From NCBI RefSeq assembly GCF_015277875.1, contig NZ_CP063814.1, forward strand, positions 2,728,001 through 2,792,000: a stretch of DNA of 64,000 nucleotides, in the 5' to 3' direction. The notes beneath the pieces are model-generated. The model ran no database searches. It had not been told where the DNA came from and saw nothing but the letters and a program-made list of their open reading frames with translations. Made by a program: the position numbers and the translations under genes. This document shows positions 35,580-48,071 of this stretch, piece after piece (the first letter of the stretch is position 1; the number at the start of each line of letters is the position of its first letter). This DNA comes from Microbacterium luteum (lineage in GTDB: Bacteria > Actinomycetota > Actinomycetes > Actinomycetales > Microbacteriaceae).

Positions 35580-35861
35580 GTGTTCCGGCACGTCGTGCTG
35601 TTTCGCATCCATGACCACGTCAGCGATGCGTACGTCGACGCAGTGATCGACACGCTGCAGAGCTTCGTGCTTTTCCCGGGCGTTGTGTCGTGGATGACCA
35701 CTCGCTCGCTCGATGAGCGCAAGGGTCGCATCGTCGTCGAAGATGCGACGTTCGAGTCTCGCGAAGCGTTCGAGCGATTCCGCGCGGACCCGGCGCATGC
35801 GACCGCCGCTCAGACGATGTCGGAGATCGCGGACTGGTGGGTCGGCGACTACGAGGAGTAG
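35580..35861 (+). CDS. Dabb (stress-responsive A/B barrel) domain protein
   Basis: 93 residues from a GTG four bases after fcl. The start FRHVVLFRIHDHVSDAYVDA and the later ADPAHATAAQTMSEIADWW are characteristic of Dabb proteins, small dimeric ferredoxin-like folds. Role unknown, probably a small oxygenase or binding protein unrelated to polysaccharide. It converges on, and overlaps by 13 bases, the NUDIX remnant on the other strand. Confidence 0.8.
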   Translation: MFRHVVLFRIHDHVSDAYVDAVIDTLQSFVLFPGVVSWMTTRSLDERKGRIVVEDATFESREAFERFRADPAHATAAQTMSEIADWWVGDYEE

Positions 35862-36027
35862 TCGCCGAGGAGCAGTTCGATGAGCTTCACCGAACCCGGC
35901 CACATCGGTTCAGGGAGGCGCGCGGCATCAACGAAGTGGAAGTCGAGCGCCTCGTTCCGAGCGGTGGGCCCACCATCGAGCTCGGCAATGAACGACAGGC
36001 CGACGGGACTGCTGCACGGATAGGTGA
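35849..36027 (-). pseudogene. NUDIX hydrolase, C-terminal remnant
   Basis: The minus-strand frame reads PVGLSFIAELDGG, then ALDFHFVDAARLPEPMWPG and SVKLIELLL, the usual end of a NUDIX hydrolase. The NUDIX box and N-terminus are missing: the frame runs into a truncated IS3-family element at about 36028. On the far side of the following ISL3 pair no NUDIX sequence resumes, so the 5' part was deleted. Confidence 0.65.
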
Positions 36028-36366
36028 CATCTGATCTGGCTTGCCCGCAGGGTGGGCCTGGAAGGATGTTGCTGTGCCCAAGCCCTACCCGTCCGAGTTC
36101 CGTGACGACGTCGTGCGTGTCGCGAGGAACCGCGAGCCCGGAGTCACGATCGAGCAGATCGCGAAAGACTTCGGGGTCCACCCCATGACGCTGCAGAAGT
36201 GGATGCGTCGCGCCGACATCGACGAAGGTGCCAAGCCCGGTCAGTCGCGGACCGAGGCCGCGGAGATCCGTGAGCTGAAGAAGCGGAACCGGCTCCTCGA
36301 GCAGGAGAACGAGGTCCTCCGTCGTGCGGCGGCGTATCTGTCGCAGGCGAACCTGCCGGGAAAAGG
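36028..36366 (+). mobile_element. Truncated IS3-family element (IS-D), left part only
   Basis: Contains the upstream region and orfA of an IS3-family element. The right part, including orfB and the right end, is replaced by the ISL3 copy starting at 36367. The exact left end is uncertain (TGACATC or TGATCTGGC around 36025-36035). Confidence 0.7.
36074..36366 (+). CDS. IS-D OrfA, helix-turn-helix protein, 3'-truncated
   Basis: From the GTG at 36074: KPYPSEFRDDVVRVARNREP, the HTH DFGVHPMTLQKWMRRAD, and a coiled coil (ELKKRNRLLEQENEVLRRAAAYLSQANLPGK). The slippery heptamer G-GGA-AAA (36358-36364) that should lead into orfB is present, but the ISL3 element begins two bases later, so no transposase can be made. 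Confidence 0.8.
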
Positions 36367-37824
36367 GGCTCTTCGGACATCCGGTGGGGGTCAGTGGGTG
36401 AGCCCGCCGGCGGCGAGGAGCATGCGGAGCCGGTAGTTCTCCCGGTTGCGGTAGCCGCGAGCGAGGCGTCGGTGCAGCTCGATGATCCCGTTGATCGCCT
36501 CGGTGCCGCCGTTGGATGACCGGCTCGTGGTGAAGTACGCCAGGAACGCGTCACGCCACCGGCGGAGGGTGCGGCCCAGACGCGCGATCTCGGGGATCGG
36601 GCAGGTGTGGAACGTGTCGACGACCTTCTCCGCGATCCGCCGCCCGGCGGCCAGGTCATCGTGGTGGTAGGCGGAGCGGAGCTGCTGCGCGCACTGCCAG
36701 GCGACGAACACCTCGTCGTGCGCGGGGTCGGCTTCCATCGCCGCGGTCAGCCTCTCCCGCTGCTTCTCGGTGAGGTTCTCGACCCCGGCGCGGAGGATTG
36801 TCTGCACTCCGTAGAGCGGGTCGCCCTTGCGGCCGCGGTGGCCGAGGGTGTCTTGCTGGACGCGACGGCGGACCTCGTCGACGGCGGCGGTGCCGAGCAT
36901 GACTACGTGGAACGCGTCGAGGACCGCGACGGCGTCGTCGAGCTTGTCGTCGATCGCGGTCTTGTATCCGGCGAACGGGTCCAGCGCGGCGACCTTCACC
37001 TGCTTCCGGAACGCGTCGCCGCGTTCACCGAGCCAGGTCGAGTAAGCCTTCCCGGACCGGCCGGGCACCAGATCCAGCAGCCTGGCCCGCGTCTTTCCTT
37101 GGCTGTCGCGGGTGAGGTCGACCATCCCGGTCAGCTCCTTCGGCCCCCGCCGGCGCGGGTCGACGTGATGCCAGACATGCTCGTCGACGCCGAGGCTGGT
37201 GACGTTCTCAAACCGGGACTCGTCCGCCGCGAGCTTGACGAGCTCGGGTTCGACGGCCCGCCACACCGTCTTCCACGACGTCCCGAGCTGCCGGGCGAGT
37301 CCTTGGATGGTGGCGTGCTCGCGGCGCAGCTGCCCGATCGCCCACGTGACGGCGCGCTTGGTGATCGATCCGCGCGGCGCGACCAGCGACGGGACCTGCT
37401 CCACGAACGTCTTCCGCGGACAGGCAGCCTCACCGCACCGCCAGATGCGTTGCCGCCACACCACCCGCACCCGGGTCACGCCGGGCACGTCATGCAGCAC
37501 CCGAAGGCGCCGGCCACGCCCGGTCGCGAGCACGCCACACCCAGGGCACCCCGTCGGGGACGCTGGCGTCGAGACCGTCACGACGAGGACACCGCCGCCA
37601 CGCTGGACGTGCTCGACATGGACGCCGTCGAGGCCGAGCAGCAGGTCGCAGCGGGCACACGGACAGTCGGCGGGGCGCGCGTCAGCGCACCCCGAAGTAG
37701 GGTGAAGCACGTCGAGGTCCTCGGGGTGGATCAGTTTGTTAGCGCTTCTGATCCTCGGGGACCTCGACCCCTACCGCCGAATCACGGCCCGGGCACGCTC
37801 ACCCCACCGGATGTCCGAAGAGCC
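36367..37824 (-). mobile_element. ISL3-family insertion sequence, copy 1
   Basis: 1458 bp with perfect 23-bp terminal inverted repeats starting GGCTCTTCGGACATCCGGTG. One minus-strand transposase gene. Separated from copy 2 by only AATCT. The usual 8-bp target duplication is not intact on the left side (CCGGGAAAAGG). Confidence 0.95.
36391..37710 (-). CDS. ISL3-family transposase, copy 1
   Basis: 439 residues. N-terminal zinc-binding domain (CPGCGVLATGRGRRLRVLHD ... CGEAACPRKTF), HTH (AVTWAIGQLRREHATIQGLA), then the DDE_Tnp_ISL3 core: SLGVDEHVWHHVD, ALDPFAGYKTAIDDKL, AVLDAFHVVML and the late SNGGTEAINGIIELHRRLAR. Moves the element by cut-and-paste or copy mechanisms. Same protein sequence as copy 2. 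Confidence 0.95.
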   Translation of the reverse strand: MLHPTSGCADARPADCPCARCDLLLGLDGVHVEHVQRGGGVLVVTVSTPASPTGCPGCGVLATGRGRRLRVLHDVPGVTRVRVVWRQRIWRCGEAACPRKTFVEQVPSLVAPRGSITKRAVTWAIGQLRREHATIQGLARQLGTSWKTVWRAVEPELVKLAADESRFENVTSLGVDEHVWHHVDPRRRGPKELTGMVDLTRDSQGKTRARLLDLVPGRSGKAYSTWLGERGDAFRKQVKVAALDPFAGYKTAIDDKLDDAVAVLDAFHVVMLGTAAVDEVRRRVQQDTLGHRGRKGDPLYGVQTILRAGVENLTEKQRERLTAAMEADPAHDEVFVAWQCAQQLRSAYHHDDLAAGRRIAEKVVDTFHTCPIPEIARLGRTLRRWRDAFLAYFTTSRSSNGGTEAINGIIELHRRLARGYRNRENYRLRMLLAAGGLTH

Positions 37825-37829
37825 AATCT

Positions 37830-39287
37830 GGCTCTTCGGACATCCGGTGGGGGTCAGTGGGTGAGCCCGCCGGCGGCGAGGAGCATGCGGAGCCGGTAGT
37901 TCTCCCGGTTGCGGTAGCCGCGAGCGAGGCGTCGGTGCAGCTCGATGATCCCGTTGATCGCCTCGGTGCCGCCGTTGGATGACCGGCTCGTGGTGAAGTA
38001 CGCCAGGAACGCGTCACGCCACCGGCGGAGGGTGCGGCCCAGACGCGCGATCTCGGGGATCGGGCAGGTGTGGAACGTGTCGACGACCTTCTCCGCGATC
38101 CGCCGCCCGGCGGCCAGGTCATCGTGGTGGTAGGCGGAGCGGAGCTGCTGCGCGCACTGCCAGGCGACGAACACCTCGTCGTGCGCGGGGTCGGCTTCCA
38201 TCGCCGCGGTCAGCCTCTCCCGCTGCTTCTCGGTGAGGTTCTCGACCCCGGCGCGGAGGATTGTCTGCACTCCGTAGAGCGGGTCGCCCTTGCGGCCGCG
38301 GTGGCCGAGGGTGTCTTGCTGGACGCGACGGCGGACCTCGTCGACGGCGGCGGTGCCGAGCATGACTACGTGGAACGCGTCGAGGACCGCGACGGCGTCG
38401 TCGAGCTTGTCGTCGATCGCGGTCTTGTATCCGGCGAACGGGTCCAGCGCGGCGACCTTCACCTGCTTCCGGAACGCGTCGCCGCGTTCACCGAGCCAGG
38501 TCGAGTAAGCCTTCCCGGACCGGCCGGGCACCAGATCCAGCAGCCTGGCCCGCGTCTTTCCTTGGCTGTCGCGGGTGAGGTCGACCATCCCGGTCAGCTC
38601 CTTCGGCCCCCGCCGGCGCGGGTCGACGTGATGCCAGACATGCTCGTCGACGCCGAGGCTGGTGACGTTCTCAAACCGGGACTCGTCCGCCGCGAGCTTG
38701 ACGAGCTCGGGTTCGACGGCCCGCCACACCGTCTTCCACGACGTCCCGAGCTGCCGGGCGAGTCCTTGGATGGTGGCGTGCTCGCGGCGCAGCTGCCCGA
38801 TCGCCCACGTGACGGCGCGCTTGGTGATCGATCCGCGCGGCGCGACCAGCGACGGGACCTGCTCCACGAACGTCTTCCGCGGACAGGCAGCCTCACCGCA
38901 CCGCCAGATGCGTTGCCGCCACACCACCCGCACCCGGGTCACGCCGGGCACGTCATGCAGCACCCGAAGGCGCCGGCCACGCCCGGTCGCGAGCACGCCA
39001 CACCCAGGGCACCCCGTCGGGGACGCTGGCGTCGAGACCGTCACGACGAGGACACCGCCGCCACGCTGGACGTGCTCGACATGGACGCCGTCGAGGCCGA
39101 GCAGCAGGTCGCAGCGGGCACACGGACAGTCGGCGGGGCGCGCGTCAGCGCACCCCGAAGTAGGGTGAAGCACGTCGAGGTCCTCGGGGTGGATCAGTTT
39201 GTTAGCGCTTCTGATCCTCGGGGACCTCGACCCCTACCGCCGAATCACGGCCCGGGCACGCTCACCCCACCGGATGTCCGAAGAGCC
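37830..39287 (-). mobile_element. ISL3-family insertion sequence, copy 2
   Basis: Same length and ends as copy 1, same orientation. Left of it lies AATCT (after GCC of copy 1), right of it GGAAATCT: the 8 bases on the left, GCCAATCT, match 6 of 8 with the right flank, consistent with an original GGAAATCT duplication whose first three bases were replaced when copy 1 joined. Confidence 0.95.
37854..39173 (-). CDS. ISL3-family transposase, copy 2
   Basis: 439 residues, with the same translated sequence as copy 1 throughout, including the zinc ribbon and the DDE core. The complete match of two adjacent copies implies very recent duplication. Either copy can supply transposase, and the tandem is a likely site of loss by recombination. 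Confidence 0.95.
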   Translation of the reverse strand: MLHPTSGCADARPADCPCARCDLLLGLDGVHVEHVQRGGGVLVVTVSTPASPTGCPGCGVLATGRGRRLRVLHDVPGVTRVRVVWRQRIWRCGEAACPRKTFVEQVPSLVAPRGSITKRAVTWAIGQLRREHATIQGLARQLGTSWKTVWRAVEPELVKLAADESRFENVTSLGVDEHVWHHVDPRRRGPKELTGMVDLTRDSQGKTRARLLDLVPGRSGKAYSTWLGERGDAFRKQVKVAALDPFAGYKTAIDDKLDDAVAVLDAFHVVMLGTAAVDEVRRRVQQDTLGHRGRKGDPLYGVQTILRAGVENLTEKQRERLTAAMEADPAHDEVFVAWQCAQQLRSAYHHDDLAAGRRIAEKVVDTFHTCPIPEIARLGRTLRRWRDAFLAYFTTSRSSNGGTEAINGIIELHRRLARGYRNRENYRLRMLLAAGGLTH

Positions 39288-39350
39288 GGAAATCTGGGTG
39301 ACACAGAGCTCTGCTAGAAGTGAGAGACCAGACCGATCGAAGGAGCGGGC

Positions 39351-42671
<3,321 letters not shown>

Positions 42672-42680
42672 TAGCGGCCA

Positions 42681-42711
42681 CGTTTCGTCTCGCTTCGCTC
42701 GCTCAACGACC
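42681..42711 (-). repeat. Dispersed repeat copy inside the rml operon
   Basis: One 31-bp copy in minus orientation (CGTTTCGTCTCGCTTCGCTC then GCTCAACGACC) starting seven bases after the rmlB stop and ending 21 bases before the rmlCD start. Confidence 0.88.
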
Positions 42712-42732
42712 GGCTCCGGCCCGAAGGACTCC

Positions 42733-44145
42733 ATGACGCAGTTTGGTAAAGCCCTCACCCGCACCGAGACCCCCATCCCGGGGCTGGTGGTGTTCGACCT
42801 GCCTGTGCACGGGGATTCGCGGGGGTGGTTCAAAGAGAACTGGCAGCGGGAGAAGATGACCGCTGCCGGGCTGCCGGATTTCGGGCCGGTGCAGAACAAC
42901 ATCTCCTTCAACGACAAGGCCGGCACCACCCGCGGGATCCACGCCGAACCGTGGGACAAGTTCGTCTCCGTCGCCACCGGCCGCATCTTCGGCGCCTGGG
43001 TCGACCTGCGCGAAGGCCCCACCTACGGGGCCGTGTTCACCACCGAACTCGACCCCTCCCGCGCGATCTTCGTTCCCCGCGGGGTCGGGAACTCCTACCA
43101 AACCCTCGAACCCGACACGGCGTACACCTACCTCGTCAACGACCACTGGTCCCCCACCGCCGAATACGCCTTCCTCAACCTCGCCGACGAAACCATTGGG
43201 ATCGACTGGCCCATCCCCCTCGATCAAGCCGAACTGTCCGAGAAGGACAAGAACCACCCCCGCCTGGCCGACGTGACCCCCATCCCGCCGAAGAAGACGC
43301 TCGTGCTCGGCGCGAACGGGCAGGTCGGCCGGGCACTCCGGAACCTGTGGGGCGAACGACCCGACGTCGAATTCGCAACCAGAGCCGACATCGAACTCGG
43401 TGTGCCGACGTCGCTCGCGCACGCACGGCCGTGGAAGCAGTACGACACGATCGTCAACGCGGCGGCCTTCTCGGCCGTTGACACCTCCGAGACCGCCGAC
43501 GGCCGACGCGCCGCATGGGTCGTCAATGTCACGGCCGTGGCCGAGCTCGCTCACATCGCCACCGCGCACGGGATCACACTCGTGCATATCTCGAGCGACT
43601 ACGTCTTTGACGGCACTCAAGAAGGCGACTACGACGAAGAGAGTCCGGTCGCCCCGCTCGGCGTCTACGGACAGACGAAAGCGGCTGGCGACGCCATCGT
43701 CGCTACGGTGCCGCGCCACTTTATCATCCGCACCAGCTGGGTCGTCGGCGATGGCGGCAACTTCGTCCGAACCATGGCGTCTCTGGCAGAACGCGGTGTG
43801 AACCCCGCGGTGGTCGACGACCAGCGGGGCCGGCTCACCTTCGCCTCGACGCTCGCGGCCGCCATCCACCACCTCCTGGCGGTGCGGCCCGAGTACGGAA
43901 CGTACAACGTCACGAACACCGGCGAGCCGATGACCTGGTACGAGATCGCGCGACGTGTCTTCGAGATCACCGGCCACGACCCCGACCGCGTCACCCCGAC
44001 GACAACGAGCCAGTACTACGCCAAAGTGACCACGCCCGTGGCGCCGCGACCAGCCAACAGCGGACTATGCGTGGCGCGACTATCGGCGACCGGCTTTGCT
44101 CCGACAGACGCGGTCACCTCGCTAGAGACCTACCTGCAGACCTGA
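42733..44145 (+). CDS. Fused dTDP-4-dehydrorhamnose 3,5-epimerase / reductase (RmlC-RmlD)
   Basis: 470 residues from the ATG at 42733 (GAAGGA upstream). The first about 185 residues are an RmlC cupin (VVFDLPVHGDSRGWFKENWQ; NNISFNDKAGTTRGIHAEPW). After a short linker (PIPPKK) an RmlD reductase begins (TLVLGANGQVGRALRNLW) with ISSDYVFDG, YGQTKAAGD (YxxxK) and RTSWVVGDGGNFVRTM. The fusion performs the last two steps to dTDP-L-rhamnose. It is intact although rmlB next door is broken. The fused form is a known actinobacterial arrangement. Confidence 0.94.
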   Translation: MTQFGKALTRTETPIPGLVVFDLPVHGDSRGWFKENWQREKMTAAGLPDFGPVQNNISFNDKAGTTRGIHAEPWDKFVSVATGRIFGAWVDLREGPTYGAVFTTELDPSRAIFVPRGVGNSYQTLEPDTAYTYLVNDHWSPTAEYAFLNLADETIGIDWPIPLDQAELSEKDKNHPRLADVTPIPPKKTLVLGANGQVGRALRNLWGERPDVEFATRADIELGVPTSLAHARPWKQYDTIVNAAAFSAVDTSETADGRRAAWVVNVTAVAELAHIATAHGITLVHISSDYVFDGTQEGDYDEESPVAPLGVYGQTKAAGDAIVATVPRHFIIRTSWVVGDGGNFVRTMASLAERGVNPAVVDDQRGRLTFASTLAAAIHHLLAVRPEYGTYNVTNTGEPMTWYEIARRVFEITGHDPDRVTPTTTSQYYAKVTTPVAPRPANSGLCVARLSATGFAPTDAVTSLETYLQT

Positions 44146-44344
44146 AGCATCAGGGCTCGGATATGAGAATCCAACTGGTGACCGCTCTCACGTCGTCTTG
44201 ACACCCTGTCGTTCCTCAACTCGGTCTTGGCAGCAACGGCTCGCAGACGAGATTCTCGGGCCGTCGACGGAACGGAACTGCTGTGCCAAGATGCAACCGT
44301 GAAGGCGATCATCCTGCTTCTCGGGCTTCGAGACCGGCACGGCC

Positions 44345-44887
44345 ATGGGCCTTCCTGACCGGATCGACGATCTTCGACCCTCGCAGATCGCACTCGCGGA
44401 GGCGGAGATCAAGCGGCAGGAAGACACGCTCGCTGCAAAGGCCACCGGCCTGCAGACGCGCGCGGCGGTGCTCATCGGCGCGAGTGGTGTGCTCGGCGGC
44501 ACCGAGCTGGTCACGGCGTCGGGCATCGGGTGGCTGAGCGGCATCAGCCTCGCGGCGTACCTCCTCGCGGCGGTGTTTGGCCTCGTCGCGGCGCGGTCGA
44601 GCGTCGGCGAGGAACCTGACGTCGCAGCACTGCTGGACACATACGCAGATGGCGACGACCTCTCGTTGCGCCGATCGATCCTTCTCAGCCGCATGACCTC
44701 CTATGACGGCGACAGCGATCACCTGAAGGGCGCGCACGCCTGGCTCACCCGCGGACTCGTCGCGCTGATCCTCGCGTGGACGATCTCGGGCGTCGGCACG
44801 GTGACCGGAATCCTGACCGGCGAGGAAGACACCGACGTGACCACGGTCAAGATCGAAGGAGTCGTCGATGTCCGACCCGAACCCTGA
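44345..44887 (+). CDS. Hypothetical membrane protein
   Basis: 180 residues. A polar, helical N-terminus (RPSQIALAEAEIKRQEDTLAAKATGLQTRAAVLIGASGVL) leads into two hydrophobic stretches (residues about 36-80), a soluble middle, and a third membrane helix (LTRGLVALILAWTISGVGTVTGILTG) before an acidic tail. No family recognised; the layout resembles SLATT-like small membrane proteins, but this is a guess. The next small gene starts inside its last 20 bases, so the pair is probably co-translated. Between rmlCD and this gene (44146-44344) I see a TTGACA at 44198 but no clear -10. Confidence 0.65.
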   Translation: MGLPDRIDDLRPSQIALAEAEIKRQEDTLAAKATGLQTRAAVLIGASGVLGGTELVTASGIGWLSGISLAAYLLAAVFGLVAARSSVGEEPDVAALLDTYADGDDLSLRRSILLSRMTSYDGDSDHLKGAHAWLTRGLVALILAWTISGVGTVTGILTGEEDTDVTTVKIEGVVDVRPEP

Positions 44888-45023
44888 CGAAACCGAACCG
44901 GAGTCCGAATCCGACGAGACGAAACCGCGGAAGCAGATCCCCGCGTCGTCGAAGACGCGCCCGACGGTACGGCATAGGAGGTCCGTCACGAAGCGATCCT
45001 TCGTCAGGCGGAAAAAGCGCTAG
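44868..45023 (+). CDS. Small charged protein, 51 residues
   Basis: Begins ATG TCC GAC within the end of the 44345 gene with GAAGGA seven bases upstream. The first half is acidic (SDPNPDETEPESESDE) and the second strongly basic (RHRRSVTKRSFVRRKKR). The good ribosome site and the overlap suggest it is translated with its partner. No family recognised. Confidence 0.45.
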   Translation: MSDPNPDETEPESESDETKPRKQIPASSKTRPTVRHRRSVTKRSFVRRKKR

Positions 45024-45043
45024 ACCATTTCTCCCAATTCGCC

Positions 45044-45072
45044 TTGACGGTATCGAATCTTTGTACTAAACT
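45044..45072 (+). promoter_or_regulatory. Probable promoter of the second HNH gene
   Basis: TTGACG (45044-45049), 17-base spacer, TAAACT (45067-45072), in a locally A+T-rich stretch about 90 bases before the HNH start. Confidence 0.5.
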
Positions 45073-45159
45073 CGGACGTAACGACAAAGTGCCCATTGTC
45101 GTCGTATCACTGGACGAGCGTGCCGTCTCGTTCAGCCGTAGACGAGGTTGGGTACCGAT

Positions 45160-46593
45160 ATGTTCTCTCCCGGCGACGAGTCATCTGAGACCGCGCAGCG
45201 CACCGCAGCGTTCGTGCGCCGTCTGACGGCGGCTCGAGCCGAGGAGGCCACCGCAGCAGCGAAGACCTCCGCAATCTTGGCCGAGGCCTACGCGTTTACC
45301 GTCGAGCAGACGGAACGCTTGCGCTCAACGTCGGCGAAAGAACGCGAGATGCCGCTACGCGCGATGGCCGCGGAACTCGCGGTCGCGTCGAGGATGAACG
45401 ACCGCACGATGCAGACGCATCTCTACGACGCACACCGTCTCGTCAACGACTTCCCCGACTCCTGGAATGCGCTGCACGAAGGGCGCATCTCCCGAGCGCA
45501 CACCGCGGTGATCGTCGACACCGGCCGTGAACTCGACGACAGCGCCGCGCGAGGCGCCTTCGAGCACGATGTATTGGCCTACGCCGAGACGACGTCTCCG
45601 GCGAGGGTGCGGTCGTATGCGGAGCAGGTCGCGGAGAACCTCAACCCTCGGTCGATCCAGGAGCGGCACGACGACGCCGTGCTCGATCGACGCATCTGGG
45701 TCGACGACCTTCGAGACGGCATGTCAATGCTCGGGGTGATCGGGCCGAGCGTGGCGGTGCATGGGATCTATGACCGGTTGACCCGGCAGGGAAAGGCGAT
45801 CAAGGCCGCCGACCGGGCCGCCAGACGTGAAGCCACTGAGCGCGAAGGCGCTTGCGGAGCCGCTCCCGAAATTCCGTGCGATGACGACACCGCGCCCACC
45901 GTCGAGGGTGAGGCGCCCGTCCAAGAGGACTTGTGGTTCGATGAGCGGTCGCTGAATCAGATCCGCACCGATGTGCTGCTGGACATGCTGCTCACCGCAT
46001 CGCCCTCGGTCGACCCGACCCGTGGCGTTGTCGAGGGCGGGCTCGGCGCGATCCGCGGACATGTGCAGGTCACCGTCCCCGCCACGACACTCGCGGGAAC
46101 GACCCTGGGAGGAGCGCAGCTGAACGGCAAATGCGCGGTGGACCCGGAGACGGCGAAGATCCTCGCCGGAAACGCCCCCGACTTCGATCGGGTGTTCCTC
46201 GACCCGATCACCGGGGTCGTCCTCGCCGTCGACCGTCGCTTCGCCACACCGGCTCAGCGGAGGTATCTGGTGGCGCGGGATATCCGATGCCGATTCCCCG
46301 GGTGCCGCAGACCTGCAATGGACTGCGACATCGACCATCGCGAAGACTGGGCCCTCGGCGGCAAGACCGACGTCGAGAACCTGGGCGCGTTCTGCGAGAG
46401 CCACCACACCCTGAAACAAGCCGCCGGCTGGACCGTGGTGCAGATGCCCGGCGGGAGACTGCACTTCACCGCACCTTCGGGGCTGGAATACGTGGAGGAC
46501 CCACCACCCCGAGTGATGTTCATGCCCGACCGGATCGGCGCTCCCGGCGACGCGGACCCGCCCGAGGCAGAAGCGCCCGCCGCGCCCTTCTAG
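45160..46593 (+). CDS. DUF222 / HNH endonuclease domain protein (13E12 type), copy 2
   Basis: 477 residues from the ATG at 45160; an in-frame TTG at 45148 is possible. DUF222 helical part (EREMPLRAMAAELAVASRMND) and HNH module (CRFPGCRRPAMDCDIDHRED, NLGAFCESHHTLKQ). Very similar to the copy at 18055-19548, especially in DLRDGMSMLGVIGPSV, AHVQVTVPATTLAG-like segments and the whole nuclease part, with a shorter central linker. Unlike copy 1 it has a recognisable promoter and terminator of its own. Confidence 0.88.
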   Translation: MFSPGDESSETAQRTAAFVRRLTAARAEEATAAAKTSAILAEAYAFTVEQTERLRSTSAKEREMPLRAMAAELAVASRMNDRTMQTHLYDAHRLVNDFPDSWNALHEGRISRAHTAVIVDTGRELDDSAARGAFEHDVLAYAETTSPARVRSYAEQVAENLNPRSIQERHDDAVLDRRIWVDDLRDGMSMLGVIGPSVAVHGIYDRLTRQGKAIKAADRAARREATEREGACGAAPEIPCDDDTAPTVEGEAPVQEDLWFDERSLNQIRTDVLLDMLLTASPSVDPTRGVVEGGLGAIRGHVQVTVPATTLAGTTLGGAQLNGKCAVDPETAKILAGNAPDFDRVFLDPITGVVLAVDRRFATPAQRRYLVARDIRCRFPGCRRPAMDCDIDHREDWALGGKTDVENLGAFCESHHTLKQAAGWTVVQMPGGRLHFTAPSGLEYVEDPPPRVMFMPDRIGAPGDADPPEAEAPAAPF

Positions 46594-46642
46594 GCAACCC
46601 GTCCGTCCTCGGCGGTCTGCGGCGAGGCAACCGCACCAGTAA

Positions 46643-46678
46643 CGTGACCGCGCGCCCAAGCGGGCGGGCGCGCGGTCA
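46643..46678 (+). terminator. Strong hairpin terminator
   Basis: GTGACCGCGCGCCC (46643-46656) pairs perfectly over 14 bp with 46665-46678 around an 8-base loop, 50 bases after the HNH stop. The rest of 46594-46901 shows no gene. Confidence 0.72.
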
Positions 46679-46901
46679 CGCCAGACACGCCTGAGTCAAT
46701 GCTCATGCCCGGCCGAAAACCGGCCCGCGAGCACCTGCCGCGCACGTCCGCTGCACTTCAGACGACTTCCTGCTGCCTCCTTAATTCGTTGGAAACGCGG
46801 CGGTAACCCGACGGGGTCGCGTGACCGATAACGTTCCAGAGTTGGGCAGCGGAGTTCGGTGCATTCATTGGGGGAGCATCGGGCAGTGATGTTGTCCGCG
46901 T

Positions 46902-46920
46902 CATACGAGGTTGGGGACTC

Positions 46921-46923
<3 letters not shown>
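46902..46923 (+). promoter_or_regulatory. TTGGGGA-loop hairpin overlapping the LPATG gene start
   Basis: CAT-AC-GAG / CTC-ATG with loop GTTGGGGA; the start codon at 46921 is the 3' arm of the stem. A second GGGGGA lies farther upstream (46870). Confidence 0.45.
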
Positions 46924-47655
<732 letters not shown>

Positions 47656-47796
47656 GGCGCGGTAACGATCGCGCTTTACGCAGCAATCACACAACGAACG
47701 TCGAGGAATCGCCGGTGTGGGCCGTCTGGCATCGACCGACGGCCCACCTGCTGGCTAGCCTCGAAGGTGCGGGCGCTCTGAGCCGCCACGCTGGAA

Positions 47797-47825
47797 CGTT
47801 CACCAATCTGGGGGGATCATGAACG
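47797..47825 (+). promoter_or_regulatory. TGGGGG-loop hairpin overlapping the start of the 53-residue protein
   Basis: CGTTCA/TGAACG (6 bp) and an inner ATC/GAT pair enclose the loop TGGGGG. The ATG at 47819 lies in the 3' arm. Confidence 0.5.
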
Positions 47826-47980
47826 CTCGCCGACGCACGCTGTATGCGCCGCGGCAGTCTCGACCGCTGACGCCGTGGTGGCGCTATGAGGTCGGCGGAC
47901 TGCCGGTGTGGGCGATGATCGTGATCGTGCCGGTCGTGGCCGCGCTTGTCGGCTACACCGTCCTGAACATTCCGAGCTGA
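47819..47980 (+). CDS. Small single-span membrane protein, 53 residues
   Basis: MNARRRTLYAPRQSRPLTPW is a basic cytoplasmic segment, followed by a membrane helix (VWAMIVIVPVVAALVGYTVL) and the end NIPS. GGGGGG lies just before the ATG inside a hairpin. A bidirectional-type terminator follows at 48038. No homologue recognised. It has its own leader of the same type as the polysaccharide genes, which argues that it is real. Confidence 0.6.
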   Translation: MNARRRTLYAPRQSRPLTPWWRYEVGGLPVWAMIVIVPVVAALVGYTVLNIPS

Positions 47981-48037
47981 CGGCAACGTCGCCCCGCCAA
48001 GCCGTGGCTCCGTCCCAACACGGTGCCCACGCGCGAG

Positions 48038-48059
48038 ACCCCCGGATTCCTCCGGGGGT
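48038..48059. terminator. Hairpin terminator between convergent genes
   Basis: ACCCCCGGA-TTCC-TCCGGGGGT, 9-bp perfect stem, followed by TTCGTGTTC. It can serve the small gene on the plus strand and lies just beyond the beta-helix gene on the minus strand. Confidence 0.7.
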
Positions 48060-48071
48060 TTCGTGTTCTCG

